64,000 nt of DNA, from positions 124,001-188,000 of the forward strand of contig NZ_JAMAST010000002.1 in the NCBI RefSeq assembly GCF_023336505.1, given 5' to 3'. Positions within the stretch are counted from its first letter, which is position 1. The number at the start of each line of letters is the position of its first letter. Under the pieces are notes generated by a model. The model had not been told where the DNA came from. It worked only from the letters and a program-made list of their open reading frames with translations, and made no database searches. A program made the translations under genes and the position numbers. This document shows positions 1 to 12,882 of this stretch, one piece after another. Origin of the DNA: Sporolactobacillus mangiferae (lineage in GTDB: Bacteria; Bacillota; Bacilli; Bacillales; Sporolactobacillaceae).

Positions 1-18
1 ATTCAACCGTTGCACGAA

Positions 19-726
19 TCAGTTAGTTTCATTTCTTCGAATGGGCGACTTCTTCTGTACAAAACGGCGACACAGCATCGCTAGTCCAAGATATACCCCG
101 TAGCCTGAAATTCCTAAAGCAGCTCCGGCAGTGTTGAGAATGACGTCATCAATGTCCATTGCGCGGTCTTGGAAAAGGAGCAGGTCGGATAAAAATTGCA
201 GCACTTCGATGGACAATGAATAGAAGAAGATGACGAGAAACACGTGTCTTTTTTTAACACGATTAAAATAGAGTAGAAAAAAACAGAGCGGAGCCAGTAC
301 AATTATATTTCCTATGATCTGATGCGTCGCATAATAGGCCGATGGAAAACCGGAAAATTGCGTCACAAGCGTTCGAAAAGGAATCACATTAATCATGAAC
401 AGCAGATTTCGATCGAAATGACGCTCAACTAATCCGTACCATAACTGACGTAAATTGATGCCCAGCAACAGAAAAAAGGCAATACACACGTATAACTGAA
501 AAGCCAAGAAAAACAGCATCTGACTGATGCCACGAATCATTATTTTCCTTGTGATGAACAAAAAAGTCAGTGTGAATAGAATAAGATTAAGCAAAATGCT
601 CAGAAATTCAATGACAATGTCACGATCAAATCCCTCTATAAAAATGACAATTGAATAGAACAGGGCAACAGCAACCGAAAAGAAACTGATCACGGTAACG
701 TTTTTCTTTTCAAAATAATTCTTCAT
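19..726 (-). CDS. VanZ-like membrane protein
   Basis: A 235-residue integral membrane protein with about five to six hydrophobic segments. The C-terminal half carries the VanZ-family pattern: N-x-I-P-F near residue 115, a Q-x-x-G-N segment, a conserved S-x-E-x-x-Q stretch and the terminal R-x-x-D-I-D-D-V-x-x-N-T-x-G signature. VanZ itself lowers teicoplanin susceptibility, but most family members have no known function, so resistance should not be assumed. The start at 726 is chosen because AAAGGAG lies just upstream; a start 21 bases further out lacks this. It is separated by about 200 bases from the next gene upstream and is not part of the pyrimidine operon. Family assignment is fairly safe; role unknown. 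Confidence 0.8.
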   Translation of the reverse strand: MKNYFEKKNVTVISFFSVAVALFYSIVIFIEGFDRDIVIEFLSILLNLILFTLTFLFITRKIMIRGISQMLFFLAFQLYVCIAFFLLLGINLRQLWYGLVERHFDRNLLFMINVIPFRTLVTQFSGFPSAYYATHQIIGNIIVLAPLCFFLLYFNRVKKRHVFLVIFFYSLSIEVLQFLSDLLLFQDRAMDIDDVILNTAGAALGISGYGVYLGLAMLCRRFVQKKSPIRRNETN

Positions 727-944
727 CAAAAACTCCTTTCTGGACACCTATTGAGATGAGCCGCTGATTAATTGTACGTTCCGTACCGCGCGTAACCTGA
801 GGGAAAATCAATCCTTTCTTCCAATAGTTCACGCAGATCATCACAATGAATGCAAGCGAAGCAAAATGCCAGTGACAATCTGTAGCATAACATGGGCTAT
901 GTACATGAAACGGTCGGTTATGCATAAATTATCTTGTTCTTCGT

Positions 945-1619
945 TCATTCGAGATTCTTAGATCGGTAGAGACCAATGGGATGTTTTTGCGACTCGTGAC
1001 GTTTTTGCTGTTGAATGTTGCCTGAAACCGGATCTTTTGTCCATTTTCTGTAATCCTTCGCGTCTGTTAGCGAATCCTTCTTTAACTGCATGTACTCTTT
1101 TTCATTGTAGACTTCACGAATTTTCGCATCTTTGTAATCTCTGAAATCATTGTCTTTAAAGGCAGTGAAAATCAGAAATTCACGCCCATCAAGATAATAA
1201 CTGTACGCATATTTGCTGTCCTTTTTAAATTGAACTTCATAATTATATCCGCCCATTTTCAGATCGGGAAAAGCTCTGTATCCGGTGATATCCGCAGTTG
1301 AGAGTCCCTGCCTGGCCAGGTAATTTATGAAGGATGGATAGGTTTGAACAGCTGTCCACGGATAAACATACAGCCAGTTCACATAGGGAAGCGCAGAGAA
1401 AAGTAAAACGATCAGCCATTTCCAGCATTGCCGTAAGGAACGATAAAAGTAAATCGTCAGGCCGTTAATCAACAAGAAGAGAAGTGTGAAAATAATGGTT
1501 GCCGCAAGCATGCTGCTAAAAAGATCAATAAACGAATCCACGCCGATATAATTGTTTAATGTGAAAAAATAAAGGGTGAGCATGAGAAACAGAATGAGAA
1601 AGCGTTTTACATGATTCAA
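945..1619 (-). CDS. Hypothetical three-helix membrane protein
   Basis: I do not recognise this 224-residue protein with certainty. It has three hydrophobic helices in residues 1-95 (about 7-25, 35-58, 67-90) and then a soluble, Tyr/Lys/Asp-rich C-terminal half. The segment with Y-x-Y-E-V-Q-F-K-K-D resembles the small secreted DUF3139 type, but this is weak. The start codon is TTG at 1617-1619, preceded by AAGGAACGG. It is monocistronic and follows the pyrE terminator. A TACAAT -10-like hexamer lies at 1648-1653 with no good -35; three ATGCGGG heptamers lie just upstream (see findings), suggesting a controlled promoter. Confidence 0.6.
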   Translation of the reverse strand: MNHVKRFLILFLMLTLYFFTLNNYIGVDSFIDLFSSMLAATIIFTLLFLLINGLTIYFYRSLRQCWKWLIVLLFSALPYVNWLYVYPWTAVQTYPSFINYLARQGLSTADITGYRAFPDLKMGGYNYEVQFKKDSKYAYSYYLDGREFLIFTAFKDNDFRDYKDAKIREVYNEKEYMQLKKDSLTDAKDYRKWTKDPVSGNIQQQKRHESQKHPIGLYRSKNLE

Positions 1620-1647
1620 TTGAAGTACCGTTCCTTCTTTTTCTCTT

Positions 1648-1734
1648 ATTGTAATCTATTTCCCACGATGAAAACCCGCATACTTTATTAAAAAGCCCGC
1701 ATATTTTCATGCGTGATCACGCATCAACCCGCAT
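1648..1734 (-). promoter_or_regulatory. Heptamer repeats and palindrome upstream of membrane gene
   Basis: On the minus strand ATGCGGG occurs at 1675-1681, 1696-1702 and 1728-1734, with spacings of 21 and 32 bases, close to two and three helical turns. Between the second and third lies the perfect 16-base palindrome ATGCGTGATCACGCAT (1709-1724). A -10-like TACAAT sits at 1648-1653, and the innermost heptamer overlaps the expected -35 position. This looks like a protein-binding region for the gene that starts at 1619. The regulator is unknown. Confidence 0.4.
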
Positions 1735-1735
1735 G

Positions 1736-1776
1736 TCAAAAAAAAGAACCTCCTAAATGAAGGCTCTTTTTCGGAT
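1736..1776 (-). terminator. Terminator of the pyr operon
   Basis: On the minus strand GAGCCTTC and GGAGGTTC pair (two G-U pairs) around a five-base loop and are followed by a run of eight T after TTC. It lies 15-55 bases after the pyrE stop codon. Confidence 0.8.
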
Positions 1777-1790
1777 CGCTTGAATAAATA

Positions 1791-2416
1791 TTATTGCTTT
1801 TGCACGCGCCAGTCTTCTGAAGCCGGATCAGCATACCACTTTTTCAGTTGCTCGAGCTGTGTACCGCTGATTTCCCCCTGCTCTTCAGCCAAATGGATCA
1901 GCGTATCAAAGTCTGTCAGTGTAGCTAAAGATACTTTTTCCTTCTCAAAATTAGTGCTTGCCTGAGGTAATTGATATGTAAAAATGGCTGCGACGCCAAG
2001 TACTTCAGCCTCAACTGCTTCAACGGCATGAACTGCAGTCAGTACACTGCCCCCGGTCGAAATCAGGTCATCAATGACAACGACTTTTTGTCCGGGATTA
2101 ATAACGCCTTCAATCTGCTTTTTTCGTCCATGCGATTTTGCAGACGACCGAATATAGGCCATCGGCAAACCCATGCGATCAGCAATCAATGCCGCATGCG
2201 GAATGCCTGCCGTTGCTGTTCCGGCAATCACTTCTGCATCCGGATAATTCTTCTTAATGAGTGCGACAAATGCATTGATCACATCAGCACGGACATCAAG
2301 ATAAGCCAGTGTCAGCCGATTGTCGCAGTATACCGGTGATTTGATTCCTGAAGCCCAAGTAAAAGGATCTTCAGGGCTCAGCACCACTGCATTTATTTTC
2401 AAAAGATGTTCTGCGA

Positions 2417-2435
<19 letters not shown>
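1791..2435 (-). CDS. pyrE: Orotate phosphoribosyltransferase
   Basis: Transfers the phosphoribosyl group of PRPP to orotate to give orotidine 5'-monophosphate, step five of UMP synthesis, in the cytosol. The PRPP-binding motif VVVIDDLISTGGS is near residue 120, and the flexible catalytic loop R-S-S-A-K-S-H-G-R-K lies before it. The start at 2435 (MDYKK) is preceded by GGAGG; its first 19 bases overlap the end of pyrF, indicating coupled translation. It is the last gene of the pyr operon, followed by a strong terminator. Length 214 residues is normal for the Bacillus-type enzyme. Confidence 0.97.
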
Positions 2436-4822
<2,387 letters not shown>

Positions 4823-4826
<4 letters not shown>

Positions 4827-7800
4827 TGCCGGGCACCTGCTTTGCTGCCTTCTTGTATGTCAGATTGACGATCCATCATTTGAGGCATGCATTCCGTCTG
4901 AAAAGCAAGTGATTCCAGAACCGTGAGCAGTGCCTCGGTTGTATCCAGCGATGTCAGGCAGACAACGCCGTTTTCGACTGATTCGCGGCGAATACGAAAT
5001 CCGTCACGAGCCGGTCGCTGCCCTTTTGTCAATGTGTTGACGACAAACTGTGCGCCTCCGTGACGGATAACATCGAGTAAATTCGGTGCTTCTCCGCCGA
5101 TCTTATTCACGATCGTTACCGGTAGATGACGTTCGGATATCATCGCAGCCGTCCCTTCCGTTGCAAGAATATTGTAGCCAATATCGTAGAATCGTTTCAC
5201 AAGACGAAGCGCTTCTTCTTTATCTTTATCAGCAATGGTGAACAGTACGGAGCCGTGAGAAGGAATAGTCATTCCGCTTGCCAGAAGGCCTTTATATAAT
5301 GCCTTTTCAACAGTTACATCCTGCCCCATTACTTCACCGGTTGATTTCATTTCCGGTCCCAGCGTCACATCAACACGTCTGAGCTTGGCAAATGAGAATA
5401 CCGGTACTTTCACGTAAACATTACGGATCGGTTCCGGATGTATACCTGTTTTATAGCCGAGTCTGTCAAGCTTCTCACCCAGAATAAGCTGAGTCGCTAC
5501 TTTCGCCATCGGTACACTTGTGATTTTACTGAGAAACGGCACAGTACGGCTTGCCCTCGGGTTTACCTCAATGACATAGACATGATTGTCATGAACGATG
5601 AATTGTATGTTCATCATTCCCACCACTTTGAGCCCCCGAGCGATTTTGATCGCTGTATCCACAACTTCCTGCTTCACGGCTTCAGACAGCTTCTGTGCCG
5701 GATAAACCGCAATTGAATCGCCTGAATGGACACCGGCGCGTTCAATATGCTCCATGATGCCCGGAATATATACATTTTCCCCGTCGGAAAGCGCGTCAAG
5801 TTCAATCTCGGTACCGACCAGATAACGATCGACCAGTACAGGATGATCGGGATTAATCAGCACTGCGTGATCCATATAGTGTTTCAGTGAAGTTTCATTA
5901 TAGACAATTTCCATTGCCCTCCCTCCGAGCACATAAGAAGGCCGCACAAGTACCGGATAGCCGAGACGATTAGCAATCTTCACGGCTTCATCAGTCGAGA
6001 ACGCAGTGTCTCCTGCCGGATGGTCAACGTTAAGCCTGAGCAGCAACTGTTCGAAACGGTCACGATCTTCTGCCTGATCCATGGCATCCAAGGTTGTGCC
6101 AAGAATCTTAACACCGCGTGCAGCCAGCCCGGAAGCGAGGTTGATTGCCGTTTGTCCGCCAAACTGAACCACGACACCCTTTGGCTTCTCAAGATCGATG
6201 ACATGCATTACATCTTCAAGGGTCAGCGGCTCAACATAGAGCTTGTCCGAAACGCTGAAGTCGGTTGATACCGTTTCTGGGTTGTTATTAATCATGATTG
6301 CTTCATAGCCCTGTTTCTTAATTGCCCATACCGCATGAACGGTTGCATAGTCGAATTCCACACCCTGTCCGATACGAATCGGTCCAGAGCCAAGGACGAC
6401 AACACTTTCACGTTTGGAGACGACTGATTCGTTTTCATCCTCATAGCTGCTGTAGTAATATGGTGTTTCTGAAGCAAATTCCCCGGCGCACGTATCGACC
6501 ATTTTATAGACCGGACGGATACCATGCGTTCTGCGCCATTCTGCGACAGCTTTTTCCGTTGTATTCCAGCACTCGGCAATTTTCCAGTCCGAGAAACCGT
6601 ATTTTTTGGCATGAAGAAGCGATTCTCTATCTTTTGGAGCAGCTTTCAGCGTTTGCTCAACAGCAACGATATGAGCGATTTTACTCAGGAAAAAGCGATC
6701 GATTTGTGTACATGCCCATATTTCTTCAATATCTGCACCGCGCCTCATTGCTTCGGCAATTAAGAACAGCCGGCGGTCATCTTTCTTCTTTATAATGTTG
6801 AACAAATCTTCCGTACTCATTTTATCTGTTTCTTTGAGTTGCAGATGCATGGTTCCGTTTTCCAGTGAGCGGATGGCTTTCAGTATGGATTCCTCGAAAT
6901 TACGCCCCATTGCCAGTACTTCTCCGGTTGCCTTCATCTGTGTACCCAGCGTTCGTTTGGCATCATCAAATTTGTCGAATGGCCAGCGCGGGATTTTCGT
7001 CACTACGTAGTCCAAAGTTGGTTCAAAGCTTGCATAGGTTGTACCGGTAACCGCATTTTTGATCTCGTCAAGATAATAACCGACAGCAATTTTTGCCGCT
7101 ACCTTCGCAATCGGATAGCCTGTGGCTTTGGACGCCAGCGCCGACGAACGGCTGACACGCGGATTAACCTCAATGATATAATAGCGATCACTACTTGGAT
7201 CCTGAGCAAGCTGCACATTGCATCCGCCTTCGATCTTTAACGCACGCACGATTTTCAGCGAGACGCTTCGCAAATGCTGCAGTTCGCGGTCACTTAACGT
7301 CTGACATGGTGCGGTAACAATGGAATCGCCGGTATGGATGCCCACAGGATCGACATTTTCCATATGACAGACTGCAATGGCACCGTCGTTGGCATCGCGC
7401 ATGACTTCAAACTCAATTTCCTTGAATCCAGCAATGCTTTTTTCAATTAAAACCTGGTGAACCGGACTGAGCTTCAATCCATTCTCTGCAATGGTATCCA
7501 GCTCTTCCTCAGTTGCAGCAATGCCTCCGCCTGTTCCGCCTAATGTAAACGCAGGCCGAATGATAACCGGAAGCCCGACTTTTTCTACGAACGCGCGTGC
7601 TTCAATCAGACTTGTGACAATTTCACTCGGTGGTACCGGTTCACCGAGATCAAGCATCAGACTTCTGAACTTTTCACGGTCTTCCGCCCTTTCAATGCTG
7701 TCCAAACCAGTTCCCAAAAACTGGACATTCAATTCATTGAGTATTCCTGACTGACTCAACTGAACAGCCAGGTTCAGTCCCGTTTGGCCGCCAAGCGTCG

Positions 7801-8062
7801 CCAGCAGTCCGTCAGGATGTTCCTTGCGAATAATTTTACTGAGAAATTCTACCGTCAGCGGTTCGATATATACTCGATCTGCAATGTCGGTATCAGTCAT
7901 GATCGTTGCCGGATTTGAATTGACAAGAATTACTTCATATCCTTCTTCTCGCAAAGACTGGCAAGCCTGCGTCCCTGAGTAATCAAACTCAGCAGCCTGT
8001 CCTATGATGATCGGTCCTGATCCGATAACCAGAATTTTCTTTATATCTGTACGTTTAGGCAA
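4823..8062 (-). CDS. carB: Carbamoyl-phosphate synthase, large subunit
   Basis: The 1079-residue synthetase subunit makes carbamoyl phosphate from bicarbonate, two ATP and ammonia channelled from CarA. It shows the expected internal duplication: two ATP-grasp halves, each opening with V-L/I-G-S-G-P-I, followed by a C-terminal MGS-like regulatory domain after about residue 935. I chose the TTG at 8062 (LPKRTDIKK...) because it aligns with the MPKR start of the Bacillus protein and has AGAAGGTG six bases upstream; a GTG nine bases earlier is less well placed. It overlaps carA by eight bases and pyrK by four. It is the pyrimidine (pyrAB) copy, in the PyrR-controlled operon. Confidence 0.97.
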
Positions 8063-9146
8063 GGGGTGCACCTTCTTTTTTAAAAGTTTCCATCATGTTT
8101 AGAAATGCATCAAACAAATCCTGACTGTCATCCGGTCCTGGCGAGGCTTCAGGATGATATTGGACACTGAAGGCAGGATATTTTAAATGGTGCAGGCCTT
8201 CGATCGTTCCATCATTGATTGCAACATGTGTTATTTCCAGATCCGTTCCACTTAATGATTTTTTTTCAACGGTAAATCCATGGTTTTGTGAAGTGATGAC
8301 GAATTTTCCTGATTTCAGATTTTTTACCGGATGATTTACGCCGCGGTGACCAAAACGCATTTTTACTGTATTGGCACCCGAAGCAAGCGCAAACAGCTGG
8401 TGGCCGAGACAAATACCGAAAATCGGAACCTTTCCAAGTAAATGGCGTACCGTTTCAATCGCTTCTGGAACAGATTTAGGATCACCCGGTCCGTTGCTTA
8501 ACAGTACACCGTCCGGATTCAGCTTCATAATGTCTTCTGCTGTTGTTTGGTAGGGCACAATCACAACATCGAAGCGGCGTTTGATGCATTCACGGAGAAT
8601 GCCCTGCTTTGCACCGAAATCAACAAGTACTACGCGAGGACCGGGACCGGGCGTTACGTAGGTTGACTTTGTTGACACACGGCTGATCTGATCGCTTGGC
8701 AACGGCCATACTTTAAGTGTCTCAGCAACACGCTTCGGATCAGCATCCGCAGAAACAATCCTGCCGCGCAGCGTTCCATACTCACGAATCATTTTCGTGA
8801 GTCGACGTGTATCAATGCCTTCAATCCCCGGTACATCATATTCTTCCAGCCACTCGTTCAGTGTTTTATCCTTTTGCCAGTGTGACGGCTGCTTTGCGAC
8901 TTCTTTAACAATCAATCCTGAAATGCTCGGGCGCGCTGATTCGTTATCTGACCGGTTAATCCCGTAGTTACCGATAAGCGGATACGCCATGGTAACGATT
9001 TGCCCGCAATAGGATGGATCGGTGATCAGTTCCTGATAGCCGGTCATTCCGGTATTAAATACGACTTCACCATTGACTTCAGAACTGCTTCCGAAACCTT
9101 CTCCGATAAATGACGCCCCGTTTTCCAGTACAAGCTGTCTTCTCAA
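8055..9146 (-). CDS. carA: Carbamoyl-phosphate synthase, small subunit
   Basis: Glutamine-hydrolysing subunit that supplies ammonia to CarB. Residues 1-150 are the CarA-specific N-terminal domain; the rest is a class I glutamine amidotransferase. The nucleophile elbow F-G-I-C-L-G-H-Q and the His/Glu of Q-Y-H-P-E-A are visible, so the triad is complete. The start is TTG at 9144-9146 with AAGGAG nine bases upstream. It lies 20 bases downstream of pyrB; pyrC, which normally stands between pyrB and carA in Bacillus, is absent. Confidence 0.97.
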   Translation of the reverse strand: MRRQLVLENGASFIGEGFGSSSEVNGEVVFNTGMTGYQELITDPSYCGQIVTMAYPLIGNYGINRSDNESARPSISGLIVKEVAKQPSHWQKDKTLNEWLEEYDVPGIEGIDTRRLTKMIREYGTLRGRIVSADADPKRVAETLKVWPLPSDQISRVSTKSTYVTPGPGPRVVLVDFGAKQGILRECIKRRFDVVIVPYQTTAEDIMKLNPDGVLLSNGPGDPKSVPEAIETVRHLLGKVPIFGICLGHQLFALASGANTVKMRFGHRGVNHPVKNLKSGKFVITSQNHGFTVEKKSLSGTDLEITHVAINDGTIEGLHHLKYPAFSVQYHPEASPGPDDSQDLFDAFLNMMETFKKEGAPLA

Positions 9147-9166
9147 TTTCGTGCACTCCTTTTCGA

Positions 9167-10102
9167 TCAGATAGGCGAACTCATTTGCTTTGCTTTTTCG
9201 ATTTTATTCGCTTCGTATAGACGATGGTCGAGTGCCCATTCAAGCGCGGCCATTCGTGCCAGAACACCGTTTTTGATCTGTTTAAAGTATCGCGAACGTG
9301 TACTTTCGACCAACTCGCCGTCCATTTCAACGCCCCGATTAATCGGCCCTGGATGCATGATGATACTTGTTGGTTTCATCCGCAGTGCGCGCTCGGTGGT
9401 CAACCCGAATAATCGATGATACGTTTCCTTAGTCATCTGCATTGCATTTTCATGACGTTCATGCTGAATACGAAGCATAATGACAGCATCAGCCGCATCA
9501 ATGGCATCGTCGACGGATACGTAAGTTCCGGGCAGTTGGCTGTTCTTCCATTCCGGCGGACCGGAGAGCAGCACACGGCACCCAAGCCGACTTAATACTT
9601 CCGCATCAGATTTTGCCACCCTGCTGTAACGCAAATCGCCGATAATGGCAACTGTAAGGTCTTCTATATTCATAAATTCCTGCCTCAGCGTTAAGAGATC
9701 CAGCAGCGCCTGTGTCGGATGATCTCCGGCACCGTCGCCGGCGTTTAGAACAGGAATATCTATAGATTGCAATTGCTTATAATAACCGGTCTCCTGATGC
9801 CGGATCACCACTGCTTCTGCACCAATCGCCTCCATGGTTCGCACTGTATCATAAAGGGACTCACCCTTCAGAGCGCTTGAGGTTGTGCTGCTGAAATTAA
9901 GTACTTCATAGCCTAATCGCTTTTCTGCTGTTTCAAAACTGAAGCGTGTGCGCGTACTCGGTTCGTAGAAAAGATTGGCAACAATCGTATGATTCGGTGC
10001 GAACCAGCCTTCTTCACCCATAACGCGTATTTGTTCTGCACGATCAAGAATATCGTTAATTTCCCTGATCGAAAGCTCATTCAAGCTAAGCAGGTTTGCC
10101 AT
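9167..10102 (-). CDS. pyrB: Aspartate carbamoyltransferase
   Basis: Condenses carbamoyl phosphate with aspartate to N-carbamoylaspartate, the committed step. The 311-residue catalytic chain carries the carbamoyl-phosphate loop P-S-T-R-T-R (about residues 49-54) and the aspartate-site segment with H-P-G-P-x-N-R-G near residue 249. No regulatory (pyrI) gene is present, as usual in Bacillales. AAGGAGGAG precedes the ATG. Upstream is a complete PyrR attenuator, so expression is governed separately from pyrR. Confidence 0.97.
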   Translation of the reverse strand: MANLLSLNELSIREINDILDRAEQIRVMGEEGWFAPNHTIVANLFYEPSTRTRFSFETAEKRLGYEVLNFSSTTSSALKGESLYDTVRTMEAIGAEAVVIRHQETGYYKQLQSIDIPVLNAGDGAGDHPTQALLDLLTLRQEFMNIEDLTVAIIGDLRYSRVAKSDAEVLSRLGCRVLLSGPPEWKNSQLPGTYVSVDDAIDAADAVIMLRIQHERHENAMQMTKETYHRLFGLTTERALRMKPTSIIMHPGPINRGVEMDGELVESTRSRYFKQIKNGVLARMAALEWALDHRLYEANKIEKAKQMSSPI

Positions 10103-10190
10103 TGTAACTCCTCCTTAGAATTAGTATGTGCCTTAATGAAACACCTTAAATCTGGTGAAGAGGTCACCCGGATATTTTCTCTCCTGAGTG

Positions 10191-10285
10191 AAAAAAAGCC
10201 TCTTTGCCAGAATCTGACAAAGAGGCTTTGTAAATTGACGAACTGCGTTCATGCCACTCTTTGTCAGTCTCTCTGGACTGCCTTT
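10191..10285 (-). promoter_or_regulatory. PyrR attenuator between pyrR and pyrB
   Basis: The minus-strand RNA has the PyrR-binding loop AGUCCAGAGAGACUGACAAAG (10258-10281 region), matching the known anti-antiterminator consensus. Downstream is an intrinsic terminator (arms about 10196-10208 and 10216-10228: AAAGCCTCTTTG / CAAAGAGGCTTT) followed by seven T. With UMP bound, PyrR would stabilise the loop and allow termination before pyrB. Confidence 0.92.
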
Positions 10286-10310
10286 AAAAGATGTTTGACT
10301 GCCGCTTTCT

Positions 10311-10904
<594 letters not shown>

Positions 10905-10970
10905 TTATTCAACTGGCTGCCAGGAACCAGGGCCTTGCCAGAAGCAAAGACTCAGTTGCGCTGCTTACGT

Positions 10971-11070
10971 AAAAAAAAATCTTGCTGTACAGAGCAAGAG
11001 ACTACAGTGCTGCCAATAGCTTTTGGCATTCATCACCCTTCTTAGTCTCTCAGGACTACCTTAAAGGAAC
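10971..11070 (-). promoter_or_regulatory. PyrR attenuator in the pyr operon leader
   Basis: First attenuator, ahead of pyrR. The PyrR-binding loop UAGUCCUGAGAGACUAAG spans about 11038-11055 (minus strand). The terminator has arms TCTTGCT and AGCAAGA (10980-10999) and a run of nine T at 10971-10979. The segment between the two can pair as an antiterminator. Organisation matches B. subtilis, but only two attenuators exist here because pyrP is missing. Confidence 0.9.
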
Positions 11071-11092
11071 TCATTCAATTTTCATTACTGCA

Positions 11093-11121
11093 AGTATGCC
11101 AAACGCTTCATGATTTGTCAA
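11093..11121 (-). promoter_or_regulatory. Sigma-A promoter of the pyr operon
   Basis: Minus-strand TTGACA (11116-11121), 17-base spacer, CATACT (11093-11098). Transcription would begin near 11085 and read the PyrR leader. It lies just after the rluD-type gene, so the pyr operon has its own promoter. Confidence 0.8.
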
Positions 11122-11167
11122 TACTCAAGTCAATAACCTGTACCCGAAAATTCGTTCTATAATCCAA

Positions 11168-12088
11168 TCAGCAATATCGATTCTTTCGCAATCCGTCAAG
11201 AAGCTGCTCCATATCCTCTGGAAGCGGTGCTTGAAAAAGCATCACTTGATTCGTCACCGGATGGATAAAACCAAGTTCTGACGCATGCAGTGCCTGTCCA
11301 TGAATTGGAAGCGTTTTGCGTGGTCCGTATTTAGGATCTCCGGCAAGCGGATGTCCGATATAAGCCATATGAACGCGAATCTGATGTGTACGCCCTGTTT
11401 CTAATCGGCATGAAATATATGTGTAATCTTCAAAGCGTTCCAGCACTTTAAAATGAGTAATCGCCGATTTGCTGTTTTTTTCCGTTACTGCCATCTTTTT
11501 GCGGTCTTTATCCGAACGTCCGATCGGCGCGTCAATGGTACCCTCATTATGAGACAGACTGCCATGGACGATGGCCAGATATTGCCGCTTCGTTGTTTTT
11601 GCTTTCAGCTGTGCCGCAAGTGATCGATGCGCGGCATCTGTTTTTGCAACCATTAACAGGCCCGAAGTTTCTTTATCAATTCGATGAACAATACCAGGGC
11701 GCATCACCCCGTTTATTCCCGATAAATCATGGCAATGTCCAAGCAACGCGTTGACCAGCGTCCCGGATAAATGTCCCGGTGCAGGATGAACGACCATTCC
11801 TCTTGGTTTGTTCACGACAATAACCGAGGCGTCTTCATAAACGATTGTGAGCGGGCGTTTTTCAGCCGCGATATTGAGTGGCTTCGGATCGGGAATACGC
11901 ACGCAGACCTGATCATTCATCTTCATCCGGTAACTTGTTTTTACGGCTGATCCGTCAACAAGCACACAGCCACCTTTAATTAACTGCTGAAGGCGACTTC
12001 TTGATTCATCCGGAATTTGACTGCTTACCCAGCTGTCAATCCTTTTCCCCTCATCTTCTGCTTCAACTGACAGCGTAATCTCCGGCAT
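11168..12088 (-). CDS. RluD/RluA-family 23S rRNA pseudouridine synthase (YlyB-type)
   Basis: A 306-residue RNA modification enzyme expected to isomerise uridines in 23S rRNA. Residues about 13-70 form an S4 RNA-binding domain; the catalytic domain contains H-R-I-D-K-E-T-S-G (about residue 134), in which the aspartate is the nucleophile. The C-terminal R-x-x-Q-I-R-V-H segment is also typical. The start overlaps the lspA stop in a TAATG junction, with GAAGGAACG upstream. In B. subtilis the equivalent ylyB also stands between lspA and pyrR. The exact target uridines cannot be deduced. Confidence 0.93.
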   Translation of the reverse strand: MPEITLSVEAEDEGKRIDSWVSSQIPDESRSRLQQLIKGGCVLVDGSAVKTSYRMKMNDQVCVRIPDPKPLNIAAEKRPLTIVYEDASVIVVNKPRGMVVHPAPGHLSGTLVNALLGHCHDLSGINGVMRPGIVHRIDKETSGLLMVAKTDAAHRSLAAQLKAKTTKRQYLAIVHGSLSHNEGTIDAPIGRSDKDRKKMAVTEKNSKSAITHFKVLERFEDYTYISCRLETGRTHQIRVHMAYIGHPLAGDPKYGPRKTLPIHGQALHASELGFIHPVTNQVMLFQAPLPEDMEQLLDGLRKNRYC

Positions 12089-12543
12089 TATCGTTCCTTC
12101 TTTCCGTCACGAAACAGATACATAATCAGTAAAACGACACCGATAAAGAGAGAAGAATCCGCCAGATTAAACACAGGAAAATGATAACGGAAGATGTAGA
12201 ATTGAATAAAGTCAACCACTTCACCGCGAAAAAGCCGATCCATAAAATTTCCAAGCGTCCCGCCAATGATCAGCCCCAGAGAAACACCAAGAAACGGCTG
12301 CTTTCTTCCCAGCCTCTGCATATAAAAAATGACTACGGCTAAGACGGCAATGGTAATGACAAAGAAAAAAAGCATCTGTCCCTCAAGAATGCTCCATGCG
12401 GCCCCATTATTTCGAATCGACGTCAGGTAAAAAAAACTGGGAATGATAGCTATGCTTTGGCCAAGATACATATTATGCACAATCAGCCATTTGGAAAATT
12501 GATCAATCAATAAAATAATTACTGCGAGTCCGTAATAAACCAT
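12088..12543 (-). CDS. lspA: Lipoprotein signal peptidase (signal peptidase II)
   Basis: Membrane aspartyl protease that removes signal peptides from diacylglyceryl-modified prolipoproteins. Four transmembrane helices are visible. The conserved N-N-x-G-A-A-W block, G-G-x-x-G-N-x-x-D-R and the catalytic F-N-x-A-D-S are all present. The ATG at 12543 is preferred over one six bases earlier because AAGGGG then stands at a normal distance. Coupled to the downstream pseudouridine synthase by a one-base overlap. 151 residues, normal for the family. Confidence 0.96.
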   Translation of the reverse strand: MVYYGLAVIILLIDQFSKWLIVHNMYLGQSIAIIPSFFYLTSIRNNGAAWSILEGQMLFFFVITIAVLAVVIFYMQRLGRKQPFLGVSLGLIIGGTLGNFMDRLFRGEVVDFIQFYIFRYHFPVFNLADSSLFIGVVLLIMYLFRDGKKER

Positions 12544-12882
12544 ACCCATACCCCTTCAAAAACATATGTTTGTACTTTTTATATGCGTAGCAACTTTTAT
12601 CTTCAGACATTGTTAAAGCTCATCGCTGTTTGAGGCCATCTGTTTAACATTGCCTATTTTTAAATTTTAGCATATATCCTCTTGCAGAATCATGGTTTTT
12701 TTACTGAAGCAGCATCTGACTTTATCCGTTTTTCACAGACAGTCAAAGTTCGTGGAGCTTTTTCTTGATCAGCCGAAACACTTTACAGAAGGTCCACACC
12801 TCACACGCATCTTCCACAAAACAAGAAACGAGGGTGTCACGCAGCCAAAAAGCTCTTGAGACACCCTCTGTTTACCCCTTTA
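12544..12882. other. Intergenic region between lspA and DksA-type gene
   Basis: This AT-rich 339-base gap holds the lspA promoter region (no convincing -35/-10 pair seen) and, at its right side, the terminator at 12826-12868. A GTTAAA/TTTAAC inverted pair occurs near 12612-12648. No credible coding frame or RNA gene was seen. Confidence 0.5.
12826..12868 (-). terminator. Terminator of the DksA/TraR-type gene
   Basis: GAGGGTGTC (12860-12868) and GACACCCTC (12830-12838) on the minus strand form a nine-base stem followed by GTTTCTTGTTTTG. It lies just after the stop at 12883. Confidence 0.75.

Noticed and set aside
19-726. Glycopeptide-resistance gene vanZ
   Set aside because: The family match is real but most VanZ-like proteins are unrelated to resistance, and no van genes are nearby.
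710-925. A 71-codon minus-strand frame with a hydrophobic stretch upstream of the VanZ-like gene
   Set aside because: No ribosome site, no recognisable family, and it overlaps the well-supported VanZ start; I cannot tell it from chance.
1595-1617. CcpA (cre) site at the start of the hypothetical membrane gene
   Set aside because: The central CG is shifted by one base from the consensus and it lies inside the coding sequence.
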